Of a stretch of DNA of 64,000 nt, positions 20,851 through 30,649 are shown in pieces. Position 1 is the stretch's first letter, and every line of letters starts with the position of its first letter. This DNA is from an uncultured Chloroflexota bacterium (lineage in GTDB: Bacteria; Chloroflexota; Dehalococcoidia; Lucifugimonadales; CAJXCD01). The notes under the pieces were generated by a model. That model ran no database searches. It was given only the letters and a program-made list of their open reading frames with translations, and had not been told where the DNA came from. Both the position numbers and the translations under genes were made by a program. The DNA lies in contig CAJXCD010000001.1 of assembly GCA_913051545.1 (NCBI GenBank), positions 172,863 through 236,862 of the forward strand, in the 5' to 3' direction.

Positions 20851-20982
20851 ACAGGACTATTTTTGCAATAACTTTCTGTAATACAGTCCGCTTGTAGCCA
20901 TACAGTAATGAAGAATAGGTATTTTTATGGTGTAAAAAGGGAGTCTGTGTCTCATGGGCCCTAAGCAAACAGCTATTTCTCT

Positions 20983-23900
20983 ATGATAAAAGCAAGCGTG
21001 CCTTTTAAACACGTGGCCACAATAAAACCCTCCTCTTGGCTGCTACTAGCGATATTGGTGTTGGCTGTAGCTGTCAGGACATACGGTATTAATTGGGATG
21101 ATGGTTACTTGTGGACACCTCATCCTGACGAACGGGCTATCCTGATGAAAGTAGGCCAGTTGCAAATCCCGCCGCTGGATCAGGTTGCCATAATTTTTGA
21201 TTCTAATAAGAGTACGCTTAACCCTAAGTGGTTTGCATATGGGGGTTTGCCTATCTACACCCTCAAGCTTTGCCAATTAATCCTTGAGTCCCTTCCTGGT
21301 GTCGAAATAAACGATTTGAGAATACTGGGGAGGGCGTTATCGGTGTTGGCAGATGTGGCAACTGTTTGGGTCGTCTTCAAACTCGGAGCGTCTGCTTACA
21401 GCCGTAGAGCAGGAGTGCTTTCAGCCGCATTCGCGTCGATCGCTGTGATACACGTACAGCTAAGCCATTTTTACACCGTAGACACTTTGTTGGTATTTTT
21501 TACCGTTGCCTCTATCTACTTCTTGATCCGGGTGTCTAAATACGGAAAGTTGAAAGACTCTCTCCTTGCCGGTATGCTAATAGGTTTTGGTTTGGCTACA
21601 AAAATAAGCCTTTTGCCTATTCTGTTCCCGTTTGTGGTCGCCCATTTTTTCTACTTGATTTCCGCAATTGAAACGGGAGGGTCTAGGAATGGAGACCTGC
21701 TTAGATTGGTGCAATCCCTGATTAGGAATGCCGTCATCGGGATTGCGGCATCTGTTGCGGCCTTCATCGTGGTTCAGCCATATGTGATTTTGGACTGGTC
21801 GCAATTCCTTGGCGACTTTACTGAACAGTCAGAAATGGTACGCAGGATAAGAGACTATCCCTATACTCGGCAATACGTAGACACTACCCCATACCTCTAC
21901 CATTTAAGACAACTGACTACGTGGGGCTTGGGTCTCCCCTTAGGGATTACTGCGTGTGTTGGGCTACTGTACTTTTCATTCAGGGGCCTTGGTATCAGAC
22001 AAAGCATCTATTACTTAAGTTTTGGGGTTCTGATCCCCGCCATTATATTGATCATGTGGTCAAATGTTGTAGCGATAGTTTTTGCGTCCGTAGTTGCAGT
22101 CGTAGCGGTCCTAATGTCAGGGCTTTTTAGAACCCGAGAATTTCGACAGGATGCCCTGTTGATTTCTTGGGTTATTCCCTACTTCTTAATTGTAGGTGCC
22201 CTGGACGTAAAATTTTCTAGATATCTACTTCCAGTTACTCCATTCTTGGTCATTTTCGCTTCAAAAATGATTTGGTCTCTGTGGGACAAAGCAGGGGCCA
22301 AATTGACATTGTCAAAGTCAGTGATAGTGATTATGTTGGGGTTACTTCTGGGATCGACAGGTGTTTACACGCTGTCGTATATGTCCATTTATCAATTTCC
22401 TCATACGGCCGTAAGGACATCATCCTGGCTACAGGAAAATGCTGAAGCGGGGGCAGTTGTTCTCAAAGAGCATTGGGAAGAAGGTGTCCCTGATGCCAGC
22501 GGGTTCCAAATAAGAGAACTGCCAATGTATGAACCGGATTCGATGGAAAAGGTTAGCAAAATAGCCACACTGCTTACAGGGGCTGACTACATATGGTTTT
22601 ACAGCAACCGCCTTTATGGAACCATTTCTAGACTCGAGGAGAGGTATCCATACAGCGCAAATTATTACAAGCAGCTATTTAGAGGTGCTCTTGGGTACGA
22701 ATTAGTTAACGTGGAAACCTCTTATCCGAAAATCGCGAATTTAACCTTTCAAGACGACACATTTACGAGGTCTGGCTTAGAGCCCCCTGAAGGGATAGGA
22801 AACTTTTTACCAGAAGGATTGAAAATCAGTTGGGGTCACGCTGACGAAAGCTTTACAGTTTACGACCATCCCATGGGTATGGTGTTTCGAAATGTGGGGA
22901 GATACAGTGCTGAGGAAATGGAATCTATTTTGTTAGGTGCTGTTGCCAGCCAGCCCTTAGAAAATGTACTGCCAGAAATAGGGTTGATGTTGTCCTCCGA
23001 GCAGCGACAAAAACAGCGGGAGGGAGGAACATGGACAGAAGTATTTAGATTAGATAGTGCATCCAACCGATTTCCAGTGATTTTTTGGCTACTATTTATG
23101 CAGTTATTTGCGATTGTGATTCTTCCTGTCGCATTGATATTATTTTCACCACTCCCAGACAGTGGTTATCTATTCTCAAAAACGTTTGGCCTGTTAGTTA
23201 TTCCATTTGGCCCATGGTTGTTTGCCAGCTTGGGGTGGTCTTCGTTCTCAGGTGTTTCCATAGCGATTGCCCTTGTAGTTATTGGTGTGTCGTCACTTGC
23301 AGCCCTCGTTATAAGATGGAGACAGTTAGCGGAGATTTTAAAGAAGAAATGGCAAATATTTGCTATTGAAGAGGCGATTTTCCTAGTAGCTTTCTTTGTG
23401 TTTGTGGCTCTGAGGATGGGAAACCCAGACCTCTGGCATCCTTATTTAGGCGGTGAAAAGCCAATGGATTTCGCCTATCTGAATGCAGTAATTCGTTCAA
23501 CATATATGCCACCCTACGACCCGTGGCTAGCAGGAGGGTTCCTCAATTATTATTATTGGGGTTATGTTATGGTGGCGTCGCTGATTAAAGTGACTGGTAT
23601 TGTTCCCGAGGTAGCCTATAATCTTGCTGTAGCTCTGTTCTTTTCTCTAACAGCCTCAGGGGCCTTTGGGCTGGTTTATAACCTTGCAGAGAAGAGCAGG
23701 TTAAATTTGCCTGTTCCTAGACCTTGGAGGACATCTGTCTTGGCAGGTTTAGCGGGCACAACGTTAGTTGTGGTAATTGGCAACCTTGATGGCGCATCTC
23801 AGGTGATAGAGGGGTTATGGAGGGCAGTGACTCAAGGTCTTTCCTTCTGGCACCCGAGGGGCGAGTTCGATTTTTGGCGTAGTAGCCGAATGATGCCTCC

Positions 23901-25464
23901 AGGTAATGAAATCACTGAGTTCCCGTTTTTTACCTTTCTTTTTGCAGACCTCCACGCCCACATGATAGCTATTCCTTTTACACTGCTAGTTCTGGGGGTG
24001 GCTCTTACAATACTGTGGTCTAAGTCTGGATGGAGCATTTCTGGCATAGTCCGACTGGGTACTATAGGATTTGCCGTTGGGGCTCTTAGAGTGATCAACA
24101 CATGGGACTATCCCACATATCTAATATTGTCGGCGGGAGCCATTTATTTGGCTGAGTACTTTAGGCATGGAGGAGCGTCTCTGAGGGTCTTGCTAAATTC
24201 GACTGCAAAAATAGCCTTTGTTTTTTCAGTCGGATACATAGCCTTTCTGCCGTATCATGCTAACTATGAAATTTTCTTCGCTGGTCTGGATTCTACTATT
24301 GGGAAGACGGCACTGTGGCAATTTTTGGGTATAAACGGACTATTTGCTTTCATAATGGCTACGTTCTTCTTTAAGGAAATAGGCGTATGGTTCTCGGGGG
24401 TATTTGGGAATGCGGTAGTGCAAATAGGGGTGGGGCGTCTTCAAGACGGGAAGCGAAGCCTTTTAAGCCGAACACACAATTTAAGTGACAGTCAGCGCGT
24501 TGGAATATGGCTATCCCCTATAGTTATATTTGCCGTACTAGGTGTTGTGTTGGTAAGTTCACTGACAGACTTTTTTGGAAGTACGGCTCCTACACTACTT
24601 ATATTTGCATTGATAGTGGCAGCGGTCGGCATTAAGTTTATGCAATCCTCTGACCAGAATGCCCCACAACTAACACTCATTTCGCTGATGGTATTTGTAG
24701 GAACTGGCCTTGCGCTGGGGCTGGAATTTTTTCGTGTAGAAGGGGATGTTGACAGGATGAATAGCATCTTTAAATTTTATCTTCAAATATGGATACTTTT
24801 TTCTGTAGCTTCTGCTTATCTACTGTGGCATATGTCTAAAGAGTGGCACCTTCGGATACGGGAAAGGAAAATATGGACTCAGGTATGGGTTTATATTTTG
24901 GCGTTATTGGTAATAGGGTCAGTGGCATATCCGATTCTTAGCGTTCAGCCTAGGTTGGATAGCAGGTTCAATTCCCTCGGCCCAACACTAAACGGAATGG
25001 AGTACATGCGCTTTGCGAACTATGATGACAGAAATGGTGAAATAGATCTGTCGTCAGACCTTGAGGGGATAGAGTGGTTAAGAAGGAGCGTACAGGGATC
25101 CCCTGTCATTTTAGAAGGTGTTACCCCAATGTATCGGTGGGGAGGTAGGGTTTCAATATATACGGGCCTTCCTAGCGTTATTGGATGGCAGTGGCATCAA
25201 GAGCAGCAGCGGTGGGGTTACAAGCGAGAGATTTCCTCACGAATTACAGACGTGAGAACTATATACAGTACTGAAAATTTCCAAGAGGCACTTGAGTTAA
25301 TAGTAAAATATGAAGTGGAGTATATATATATAGGTCAATTGGAATGGAACTACTATCCCATAGAAGGGCTAGAAAAATTTACCGCCAATAGAAACGATCA
25401 AATACAAAGAGTCTTTAGCAACTCAAACGTTACGATTTACAAGGTCAAAAAAGATGCGTTTTAG
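20983..25464 (+). CDS. Giant membrane protein: GT-C/PMT-like N-terminal half fused to a DUF2298 / Chlor_Arch_YYY-like C-terminal half
   Basis: 1493 aa, many TM segments. N-half has 'TPHPDERAI', typical of GT-C enzymes. C-half has 'GGFLNYYYWGYVMVASLIK' (YYYxG signature), 'FADLHAHMIAIPF', 'RVINTWDYPTYL'. Confidence 0.8.
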   Translation: MIKASVPFKHVATIKPSSWLLLAILVLAVAVRTYGINWDDGYLWTPHPDERAILMKVGQLQIPPLDQVAIIFDSNKSTLNPKWFAYGGLPIYTLKLCQLILESLPGVEINDLRILGRALSVLADVATVWVVFKLGASAYSRRAGVLSAAFASIAVIHVQLSHFYTVDTLLVFFTVASIYFLIRVSKYGKLKDSLLAGMLIGFGLATKISLLPILFPFVVAHFFYLISAIETGGSRNGDLLRLVQSLIRNAVIGIAASVAAFIVVQPYVILDWSQFLGDFTEQSEMVRRIRDYPYTRQYVDTTPYLYHLRQLTTWGLGLPLGITACVGLLYFSFRGLGIRQSIYYLSFGVLIPAIILIMWSNVVAIVFASVVAVVAVLMSGLFRTREFRQDALLISWVIPYFLIVGALDVKFSRYLLPVTPFLVIFASKMIWSLWDKAGAKLTLSKSVIVIMLGLLLGSTGVYTLSYMSIYQFPHTAVRTSSWLQENAEAGAVVLKEHWEEGVPDASGFQIRELPMYEPDSMEKVSKIATLLTGADYIWFYSNRLYGTISRLEERYPYSANYYKQLFRGALGYELVNVETSYPKIANLTFQDDTFTRSGLEPPEGIGNFLPEGLKISWGHADESFTVYDHPMGMVFRNVGRYSAEEMESILLGAVASQPLENVLPEIGLMLSSEQRQKQREGGTWTEVFRLDSASNRFPVIFWLLFMQLFAIVILPVALILFSPLPDSGYLFSKTFGLLVIPFGPWLFASLGWSSFSGVSIAIALVVIGVSSLAALVIRWRQLAEILKKKWQIFAIEEAIFLVAFFVFVALRMGNPDLWHPYLGGEKPMDFAYLNAVIRSTYMPPYDPWLAGGFLNYYYWGYVMVASLIKVTGIVPEVAYNLAVALFFSLTASGAFGLVYNLAEKSRLNLPVPRPWRTSVLAGLAGTTLVVVIGNLDGASQVIEGLWRAVTQGLSFWHPRGEFDFWRSSRMMPPGNEITEFPFFTFLFADLHAHMIAIPFTLLVLGVALTILWSKSGWSISGIVRLGTIGFAVGALRVINTWDYPTYLILSAGAIYLAEYFRHGGASLRVLLNSTAKIAFVFSVGYIAFLPYHANYEIFFAGLDSTIGKTALWQFLGINGLFAFIMATFFFKEIGVWFSGVFGNAVVQIGVGRLQDGKRSLLSRTHNLSDSQRVGIWLSPIVIFAVLGVVLVSSLTDFFGSTAPTLLIFALIVAAVGIKFMQSSDQNAPQLTLISLMVFVGTGLALGLEFFRVEGDVDRMNSIFKFYLQIWILFSVASAYLLWHMSKEWHLRIRERKIWTQVWVYILALLVIGSVAYPILSVQPRLDSRFNSLGPTLNGMEYMRFANYDDRNGEIDLSSDLEGIEWLRRSVQGSPVILEGVTPMYRWGGRVSIYTGLPSVIGWQWHQEQQRWGYKREISSRITDVRTIYSTENFQEALELIVKYEVEYIYIGQLEWNYYPIEGLEKFTANRNDQIQRVFSNSNVTIYKVKKDAF

Positions 25465-25466
25465 CT

Positions 25467-25500
25467 ATAAGGCTAGAGGGGTATCTCGCCCAAGCCTTAT
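25467..25500 (+). terminator. Possible hairpin terminator after the giant membrane protein gene
   Basis: ATAAGGCT (25467-25474) / AGCCTTAT (25493-25500), inner GGG/CCC pairing, just after the stop codon; no T-tract. Confidence 0.35.
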
Positions 25501-25593
25501 GAAATTGACACTCTACAAAGGCAAGAATACAATGCACGTACTTATTATTGCGGGTGTTTTACGCACCTCAACTCAGCACGGAGGAGACATGCA

Positions 25594-25833
25594 ATGTCAA
25601 CAAAGGCATACATTCTTATCGAAACAGCGGTCGGCAAATCCCGCCACGTAACTACTGTACTGGACAGCGTGACAGGTGTAGAGACAGTGGACCCTGTAAC
25701 CGGGCCGTACGATATCATTGCAGTGATACGCGCAAACGGACTTAGTGCAGTAGGGGATATTGTAACCAGTAATGTACATACGATTGACGGCGTTGTCCGG
25801 ACGGTTACGTGTTTGTCGGTTAATAATAATTAA
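25594..25833 (+). CDS. Stand-alone Lrp/AsnC ligand-binding (RAM) domain protein
   Basis: 79 aa 'AYILIETAVGKSRHVTTVLDSVTGVETVDPVTGPYDIIAVIRANGLSAVGDIVTSNVHTIDGVVRTVTCL'; no HTH; ggagg Shine-Dalgarno. Confidence 0.85.
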   Translation: MSTKAYILIETAVGKSRHVTTVLDSVTGVETVDPVTGPYDIIAVIRANGLSAVGDIVTSNVHTIDGVVRTVTCLSVNNN

Positions 25834-25959
25834 CCTAATGTGAAGTCCTTATTTATGCAGAAGACTGGGCTGCAACGTTTTACCCCGAGGGCGCCGCGTT
25901 TGGGAGAAAACTTTAAGTGTGTTGGGGAATTTATACCTCGATTTAGGCTGGTTTTCTAA

Positions 25960-27237
25960 ATGGCGCTTGAAACTGCGTTTGCGATAGATACTTCAAGCAT
26001 AAAGTACGGCCCAGGAGTCACCCAAGAAGTAGGGTTCGATATGCGGAGCCTAGGGTGTCAAAGGGTGATGGTGGTGACGGACGTTGAAATGGCGTCCAGC
26101 GATTCTGTTATTACAACCCTCTCTTCTCTAAGGAAAGAGTCCGTAGATGCTGTTCTTTTTGACCGCGTACGAATCGAACCCACGGATGGTTCTTTAAAGG
26201 CAGCCATAAACGTTGCGTCAGAGGGTATGTTTGACGGATTCGTTGCGGTAGGGGGCGGTTCTTCTATAGATACAGCGAAAGTAGCTAATCTTTACTCTAC
26301 CTATCCAGCAGAATTTTTAACCTATGTGAATCAGCCAATAGGCTTAGGAAGGCCGGTTCCGGGACCACTAAAACCACTCGCAGCGATTCCTACAACTACA
26401 GGGACTGGTAGTGAGACAACAGGCGTAGCCATTTTTGACCTGGAAGAGATACATGCCAAGACAGGAATTTCTCATAGAAGACTCCGGCCAACAATAGGCT
26501 TGGTGGATCCAGAAAACACAAAAACACTTCCTAGAATGGTTGTCGCCTGCAGCGGCTTAGATGTTCTTTGTCATGGACTAGAGTCATTTACGGCTCTTCC
26601 GTTCAGCCAAAGGCTAAAATCGGATAACCCAGGCATGCGACCTTCCTACCAGGGGTCAAATCCGATAAGCGATGTATGGTCGCTCAAGGCGATTGAAATG
26701 GTGTCAAAAAACATTGAAAGGGCAGTAAATGACCCAGGAGACTATAAAGCTAGAAGTAATATGCTGTTAGCGGCAACATTTGCGGGAGTGGGCTTTGGTA
26801 ATGCAGGGTGCCACTTGCCTCACGGCATGTCATATCCCGTTTCAGGGATGGTGCGGGAGTATATTCCTGACGGTTATCCTAAAGACCACCCAATTATTCC
26901 TCATGGTATGTCTGTTGCTCTTAATGCTCCGGCAGTTTTTAGATTTACGGCATCTTCTAATTTAGAAAGACACCTGCAGGCAGCTAAGGTTTTGGGAACT
27001 GATGCCTGGAAGGCAAGCTTAGATGAGGCTGGTGATATTTTGTCCGCAGAAATCATAACTATTATGAAGAAAATTCATATGCCAAACGGGCTCAATTCGG
27101 TAGGTTTTAATAATAATGATGGACCATCTCTAGCAAAGGGAACTTTACCACAACACAGGGTTACCAAGCTTTCGCCTAGAGAGGCCAATGAAAATGACCT
27201 TAGCCAGCTCTTCGTGGAGTCCATGAAGCTTTGGTAG
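25960..27237 (+). CDS. Iron-containing alcohol dehydrogenase, hydroxyacid-oxoacid transhydrogenase-like
   Basis: 'GGGSSIDTAKVANL', 'PTTTGTGSETTG', 'FGNAGCHLPHGMSYPVSGMVREY...DHPIIPHGMSVALNAPAVFRFTA' resembles the ADHFE1/HOT subgroup. Confidence 0.87.
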   Translation: MALETAFAIDTSSIKYGPGVTQEVGFDMRSLGCQRVMVVTDVEMASSDSVITTLSSLRKESVDAVLFDRVRIEPTDGSLKAAINVASEGMFDGFVAVGGGSSIDTAKVANLYSTYPAEFLTYVNQPIGLGRPVPGPLKPLAAIPTTTGTGSETTGVAIFDLEEIHAKTGISHRRLRPTIGLVDPENTKTLPRMVVACSGLDVLCHGLESFTALPFSQRLKSDNPGMRPSYQGSNPISDVWSLKAIEMVSKNIERAVNDPGDYKARSNMLLAATFAGVGFGNAGCHLPHGMSYPVSGMVREYIPDGYPKDHPIIPHGMSVALNAPAVFRFTASSNLERHLQAAKVLGTDAWKASLDEAGDILSAEIITIMKKIHMPNGLNSVGFNNNDGPSLAKGTLPQHRVTKLSPREANENDLSQLFVESMKLW

Positions 27238-27308
27238 GCAGCGGTCGATACTTTAAGACTCGCGCACAGGTTAAAGAGAAATCCGCAATAAAGTTATAGG
27301 AGAAAAGG

Positions 27309-28133
27309 TTGGCAAATCCTAAAAGCAAGAGTGGGAAAACAGCAATGCAGATAGCCAGAGAGACCGCGTTGATGGCTGGAGAGATATTACAAGATAGATT
27401 TGGTAGGGTCGGAGAAATTTCTCAGAAAGGTAGGGGTAATATTGCAACTGACGTGGACAGATATGTAGAGGAAAAAGTGTTGTCGGTTCTGCGAGAAGAG
27501 TACCCTGGGGTATCTATGCTGGGGGAGGAAACAGGGTCTACAGGACGAGATGATTTAGAGGATCCTGTTTGGGTGGTTGATCCTCTTGACGGCACGCGAA
27601 ATTACGCCTCGGAGATTCCTTTCTATTCAGTTGTTATTGGTTTTGTGGTGGACGGGAAGCCCGTTGTTGGAGTGAACTACGATCCTGTCCGCAAGGATTT
27701 GTACGAAGCCGAATTAGGTAAAGGTGCATTTTTAAACGGGGAAAGGATAAATGTTTCAAAGAAGACGACTGTCAAAGAATCTGTGTTGGGTATGGACTTA
27801 AGCTATTCTAACGAAGGTGCCAGGAAGGGACTTGGTCTAGTCTCCGAAGTTTGGCCGAACATGCAAACACTGCGCATAATGGGATCTTCGGCTCTTGGCA
27901 TGTCTTACGTCGCTTCTGGGCGCATTGATCTCTACTTCAACTATCAATTATCACCCTGGGATCAAGTTGCAGGACTTCTTTTAATTGATGAGGCGGGCGG
28001 TTTGGCAACTGATCGAAACGGGGAGACCGCAGGCTTATACAGTGACGGGATAATAGTATCTAACAGGCACTTGCACGCCGACTTTCTCGAGGTCACTAGG
28101 GGGATGCGCTGGAGAGAAAAGAGTCCATTTTGA
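27309..28133 (+). CDS. Inositol monophosphatase family protein
   Basis: 'EYPGVSMLGEETG', 'VWVVDPLDGTRNYASEIPFYSVVIGFV', 'LSPWDQVAGLLLIDEAGG'; TTG start. Confidence 0.9.
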   Translation: MANPKSKSGKTAMQIARETALMAGEILQDRFGRVGEISQKGRGNIATDVDRYVEEKVLSVLREEYPGVSMLGEETGSTGRDDLEDPVWVVDPLDGTRNYASEIPFYSVVIGFVVDGKPVVGVNYDPVRKDLYEAELGKGAFLNGERINVSKKTTVKESVLGMDLSYSNEGARKGLGLVSEVWPNMQTLRIMGSSALGMSYVASGRIDLYFNYQLSPWDQVAGLLLIDEAGGLATDRNGETAGLYSDGIIVSNRHLHADFLEVTRGMRWREKSPF

Positions 28134-28199
28134 AAATTCTGCACAGGGAAACTACCCTGAAAGACATGCATGGTAACTGAAAAGCCTGAAAGGATGTGT

Positions 28200-28406
28200 C
28201 TACCTGCTTGTAGTAGTGCGGCGCCTGCGGATTCGTCTGAGGCTGCGGGCCTTTTCCAGACGATCCTGCTCTCCCTTGGATCGGAAATATCTTCGGTTAC
28301 GTAGTTCCCTCAATATTCCCGAACGTTGCATTTGGGTTTGGAACCGCCGGATAAGCTGTTCCCCATCTTCTCCATCCCGTATCGTTACGAAAGACAAATA
28401 AACCAC
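28200..28406 (-). CDS. rpsU: 30S ribosomal protein bS21-like
   Basis: 68 aa 'VTIRDGEDGEQLIRRFQTQMQRSGILRELRNRRYFRSKGEQDRLEKARSLRRIRRRR': S21 layout with basic tail. Confidence 0.8.
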   Translation of the reverse strand: MVYLSFVTIRDGEDGEQLIRRFQTQMQRSGILRELRNRRYFRSKGEQDRLEKARSLRRIRRRRTTTSR

Positions 28407-28588
28407 CCTACATTTAGGTTAAGCACGATCGACGATCAATTATAACATGTCTTAGGAAGGCGGTGAAGCAGAAAATCATATTCACAGCATTTTCCACTGT
28501 TTTTTTTGTGTCAGGGATGTAAAGTGTCGGAGTTAAGAATCGTTATAACGCTCTTTGTGTGCAGAATGTGCAGAGCACTCGGTATTTT

Positions 28589-28834
28589 TTAGCGGGACCC
28601 AGGAGTTATCATCTCTTGTAGGGTTACGCCGATAACGACGAATCCGGCCAGTAAGCCAACAACTAGAGCGAAGAAGGCCAGCACAAAAAGGAGCTTTATC
28701 AGAGCACCAAGTAGGCCGCCTATTACGGGAACTTTCTCGGCAAATTCAGTCCATTCACCAACACGATCCCATGCAAGTCCAATAGGGCCGCGTTTTTTAG
28801 ACACTTTTCTGGAACGCTTGGGCGTTGACGTCAT
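28589..28834 (-). CDS. Small single- or double-TM protein of unknown function
   Basis: 81 aa, basic N-terminus then 'VPVIGGLLGALIKLLFVLAFFALVVGLLAGFVVIGVTLQEMI'. Confidence 0.6.
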   Translation of the reverse strand: MTSTPKRSRKVSKKRGPIGLAWDRVGEWTEFAEKVPVIGGLLGALIKLLFVLAFFALVVGLLAGFVVIGVTLQEMITPGSR

Positions 28835-28970
28835 ACGTAATTCCTCCGGTAAAAGAGTGTATGCAGTTAGAGTGTTTTTGTCAACGCATAAAACCTGTCT
28901 TAAGGCAAGCTGAAGAGGTGTAGGTTGAGCGTGGAACGCCTGTTATAAAGGATTGTATATAGACAGCGAT

Positions 28971-29711
28971 TCAAAGGTTTTTTGAACTCAGTAGAGTTTT
29001 TACAGAATATTGTATTGACGCAAAGCGTTTCCCAAGCCATAGACGGACAGAGTAACTGGACAGCAGTGTTAGTAGAAGAGCTTCAAATATAGTGGCAATT
29101 GCAATTGCCACGGTCGCATCGAAGAAAAAATTTTGAGGGAACATTGCAATCAGGTAGTGGCGACTTGGATCCAATTGCCATAAATCATTACTGAAGCTAA
29201 TCAAATGAAACATCAGAAAGACAGACTCGAAAGATATTGCTGAAAGCAAACCAGTAATGACGATTATGGTTAAGGTTAGTATTCCAGACATGAGGAAATA
29301 TTTGGCTAATTTTCCCACGAATTTCCCGCGAGTTATTACTAGGATTAGTGTAGAAAAAATAACTATATATGCGATTGAAACCTCTTGGAATCGATATAAA
29401 CCAACCACCAGGTTTTTAACATCCTTCATGTGCAAAACTTCTCGCTCACTATATATATTTCGACGGATTCCGTTAACTGGCACCTTGAGTTCAAGTAGTT
29501 CCTCTCTGTTAGAGAAATACTCTGTGATCTGTTCAGATGCATGCAGTAAGTCTTTTCTCTCGATGCCTGTTTTGGCAGCAATTTCGTACTTGTCGAATCC
29601 GTATTCGTATAGAAAAGGTGAGTTAATTAATATTCGTGTGTTAGTTCCAATCAATGCTAAAGGGACAGCAATAAAGAGAAGGGTGATCGAAAGTAATTTA
29701 AGTATTTGCAT
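28971..29711 (-). CDS. DUF1461-like (TIGR01906-like) integral membrane protein
   Basis: 'LIGTNTRILINSPFLYEYGFDKYEIAAKTGIERKDLLHASEQITEYF', 'FSNREELLELKV', 'EREVLHMKDVKNLV', later TM helices. Confidence 0.8.
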   Translation of the reverse strand: MQILKLLSITLLFIAVPLALIGTNTRILINSPFLYEYGFDKYEIAAKTGIERKDLLHASEQITEYFSNREELLELKVPVNGIRRNIYSEREVLHMKDVKNLVVGLYRFQEVSIAYIVIFSTLILVITRGKFVGKLAKYFLMSGILTLTIIVITGLLSAISFESVFLMFHLISFSNDLWQLDPSRHYLIAMFPQNFFFDATVAIAIATIFEALLLTLLSSYSVRLWLGKRFASIQYSVKTLLSSKNL

Positions 29712-29743
29712 AGTGCGGTAGTCTATCAGAGTAGTAGTTCTGT

Positions 29744-30601
29744 GTGTTGCGGGTATACGAAGCCGCTGTTAACATCACTTCAGGTAGACCTTGTGCCGAG
29801 AGTGGAGCAATGCGGGGACACAGAAAATTTCCGAGCACTTTTGAAGGATTGTTGCAATTGGGGGAAGCCCTTAGGGGTCCCGGGGGGTGTGCGTGGGATA
29901 AATCCCAGACCACCACCTCGCTTAAATCATTGTTTCTGGAAGAGTGCTATGAGTTCGTCGAAGCGATTGATTCTGGAAGCGATGAAAATATAGTCGAAGA
30001 GATGGGAGATGTGCTGTTTCATATCGGGTTACAGCTCTGTATGGCAAAGGAGAAAGATTCATTTCGGGAATCTGACGTTTTTAGTGCAATTGTAGACAAA
30101 ATGATTAGAAGGCACCCCCACATTTTTGGTGGATCCAAAGTTTCTAGCATTGAAGATATAGAGAAACAGTGGAGCGACATTAAGAGGGGTGAAAACGACA
30201 ATAAAACAGATTTGGCCAAGAATCTCGACAACGTCCCGAAGTCGATGCCTGCACTGTTGCGAGCTAAGGCGTTTCAGGACATAGCTGCGGAGACGGGTTT
30301 TGACTGGGAGGATGTTGATGGGGTATTAGATAAAGTCCTCGAAGAAATCCAAGAATTTCGTCAGGCAAAGACTAAAGAAGATGTACACGCAGAATTAGGA
30401 GATGTTTTATTTTCGATTGTTAACCTAGCGCGTTGGGTCGGTGCTGACTCCGAGGACGCGCTTCGGGCATCCAGTGAGCGCTTCAAGGGCCGATTTAAAT
30501 CTATGCTGAATCAATCCTCGAGAGATGGAATTTCATTTAGTAGATTGGATAGTGATCAGCAAAATTTATTGTGGCAACATGCGAAGACCGAAAAAGATTA
30601 G
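29744..30601 (+). CDS. mazG: MazG nucleoside triphosphate pyrophosphohydrolase (two MazG domains)
   Basis: 'LRGPGGCAWDKSQTTTSLKSLFLEECYEFVEAIDSGSDENIVEEMGDVLFHIGLQ' and second 'KVLEEIQEFRQAKTKEDVHAELGDVLFSIVNLARW'. Confidence 0.92.
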   Translation: MLRVYEAAVNITSGRPCAESGAMRGHRKFPSTFEGLLQLGEALRGPGGCAWDKSQTTTSLKSLFLEECYEFVEAIDSGSDENIVEEMGDVLFHIGLQLCMAKEKDSFRESDVFSAIVDKMIRRHPHIFGGSKVSSIEDIEKQWSDIKRGENDNKTDLAKNLDNVPKSMPALLRAKAFQDIAAETGFDWEDVDGVLDKVLEEIQEFRQAKTKEDVHAELGDVLFSIVNLARWVGADSEDALRASSERFKGRFKSMLNQSSRDGISFSRLDSDQQNLLWQHAKTEKD

Positions 30602-30649
30602 TGACGGATTGACTATAACCACTCCAGTGAAAAAACATAGAAAGTCTAG

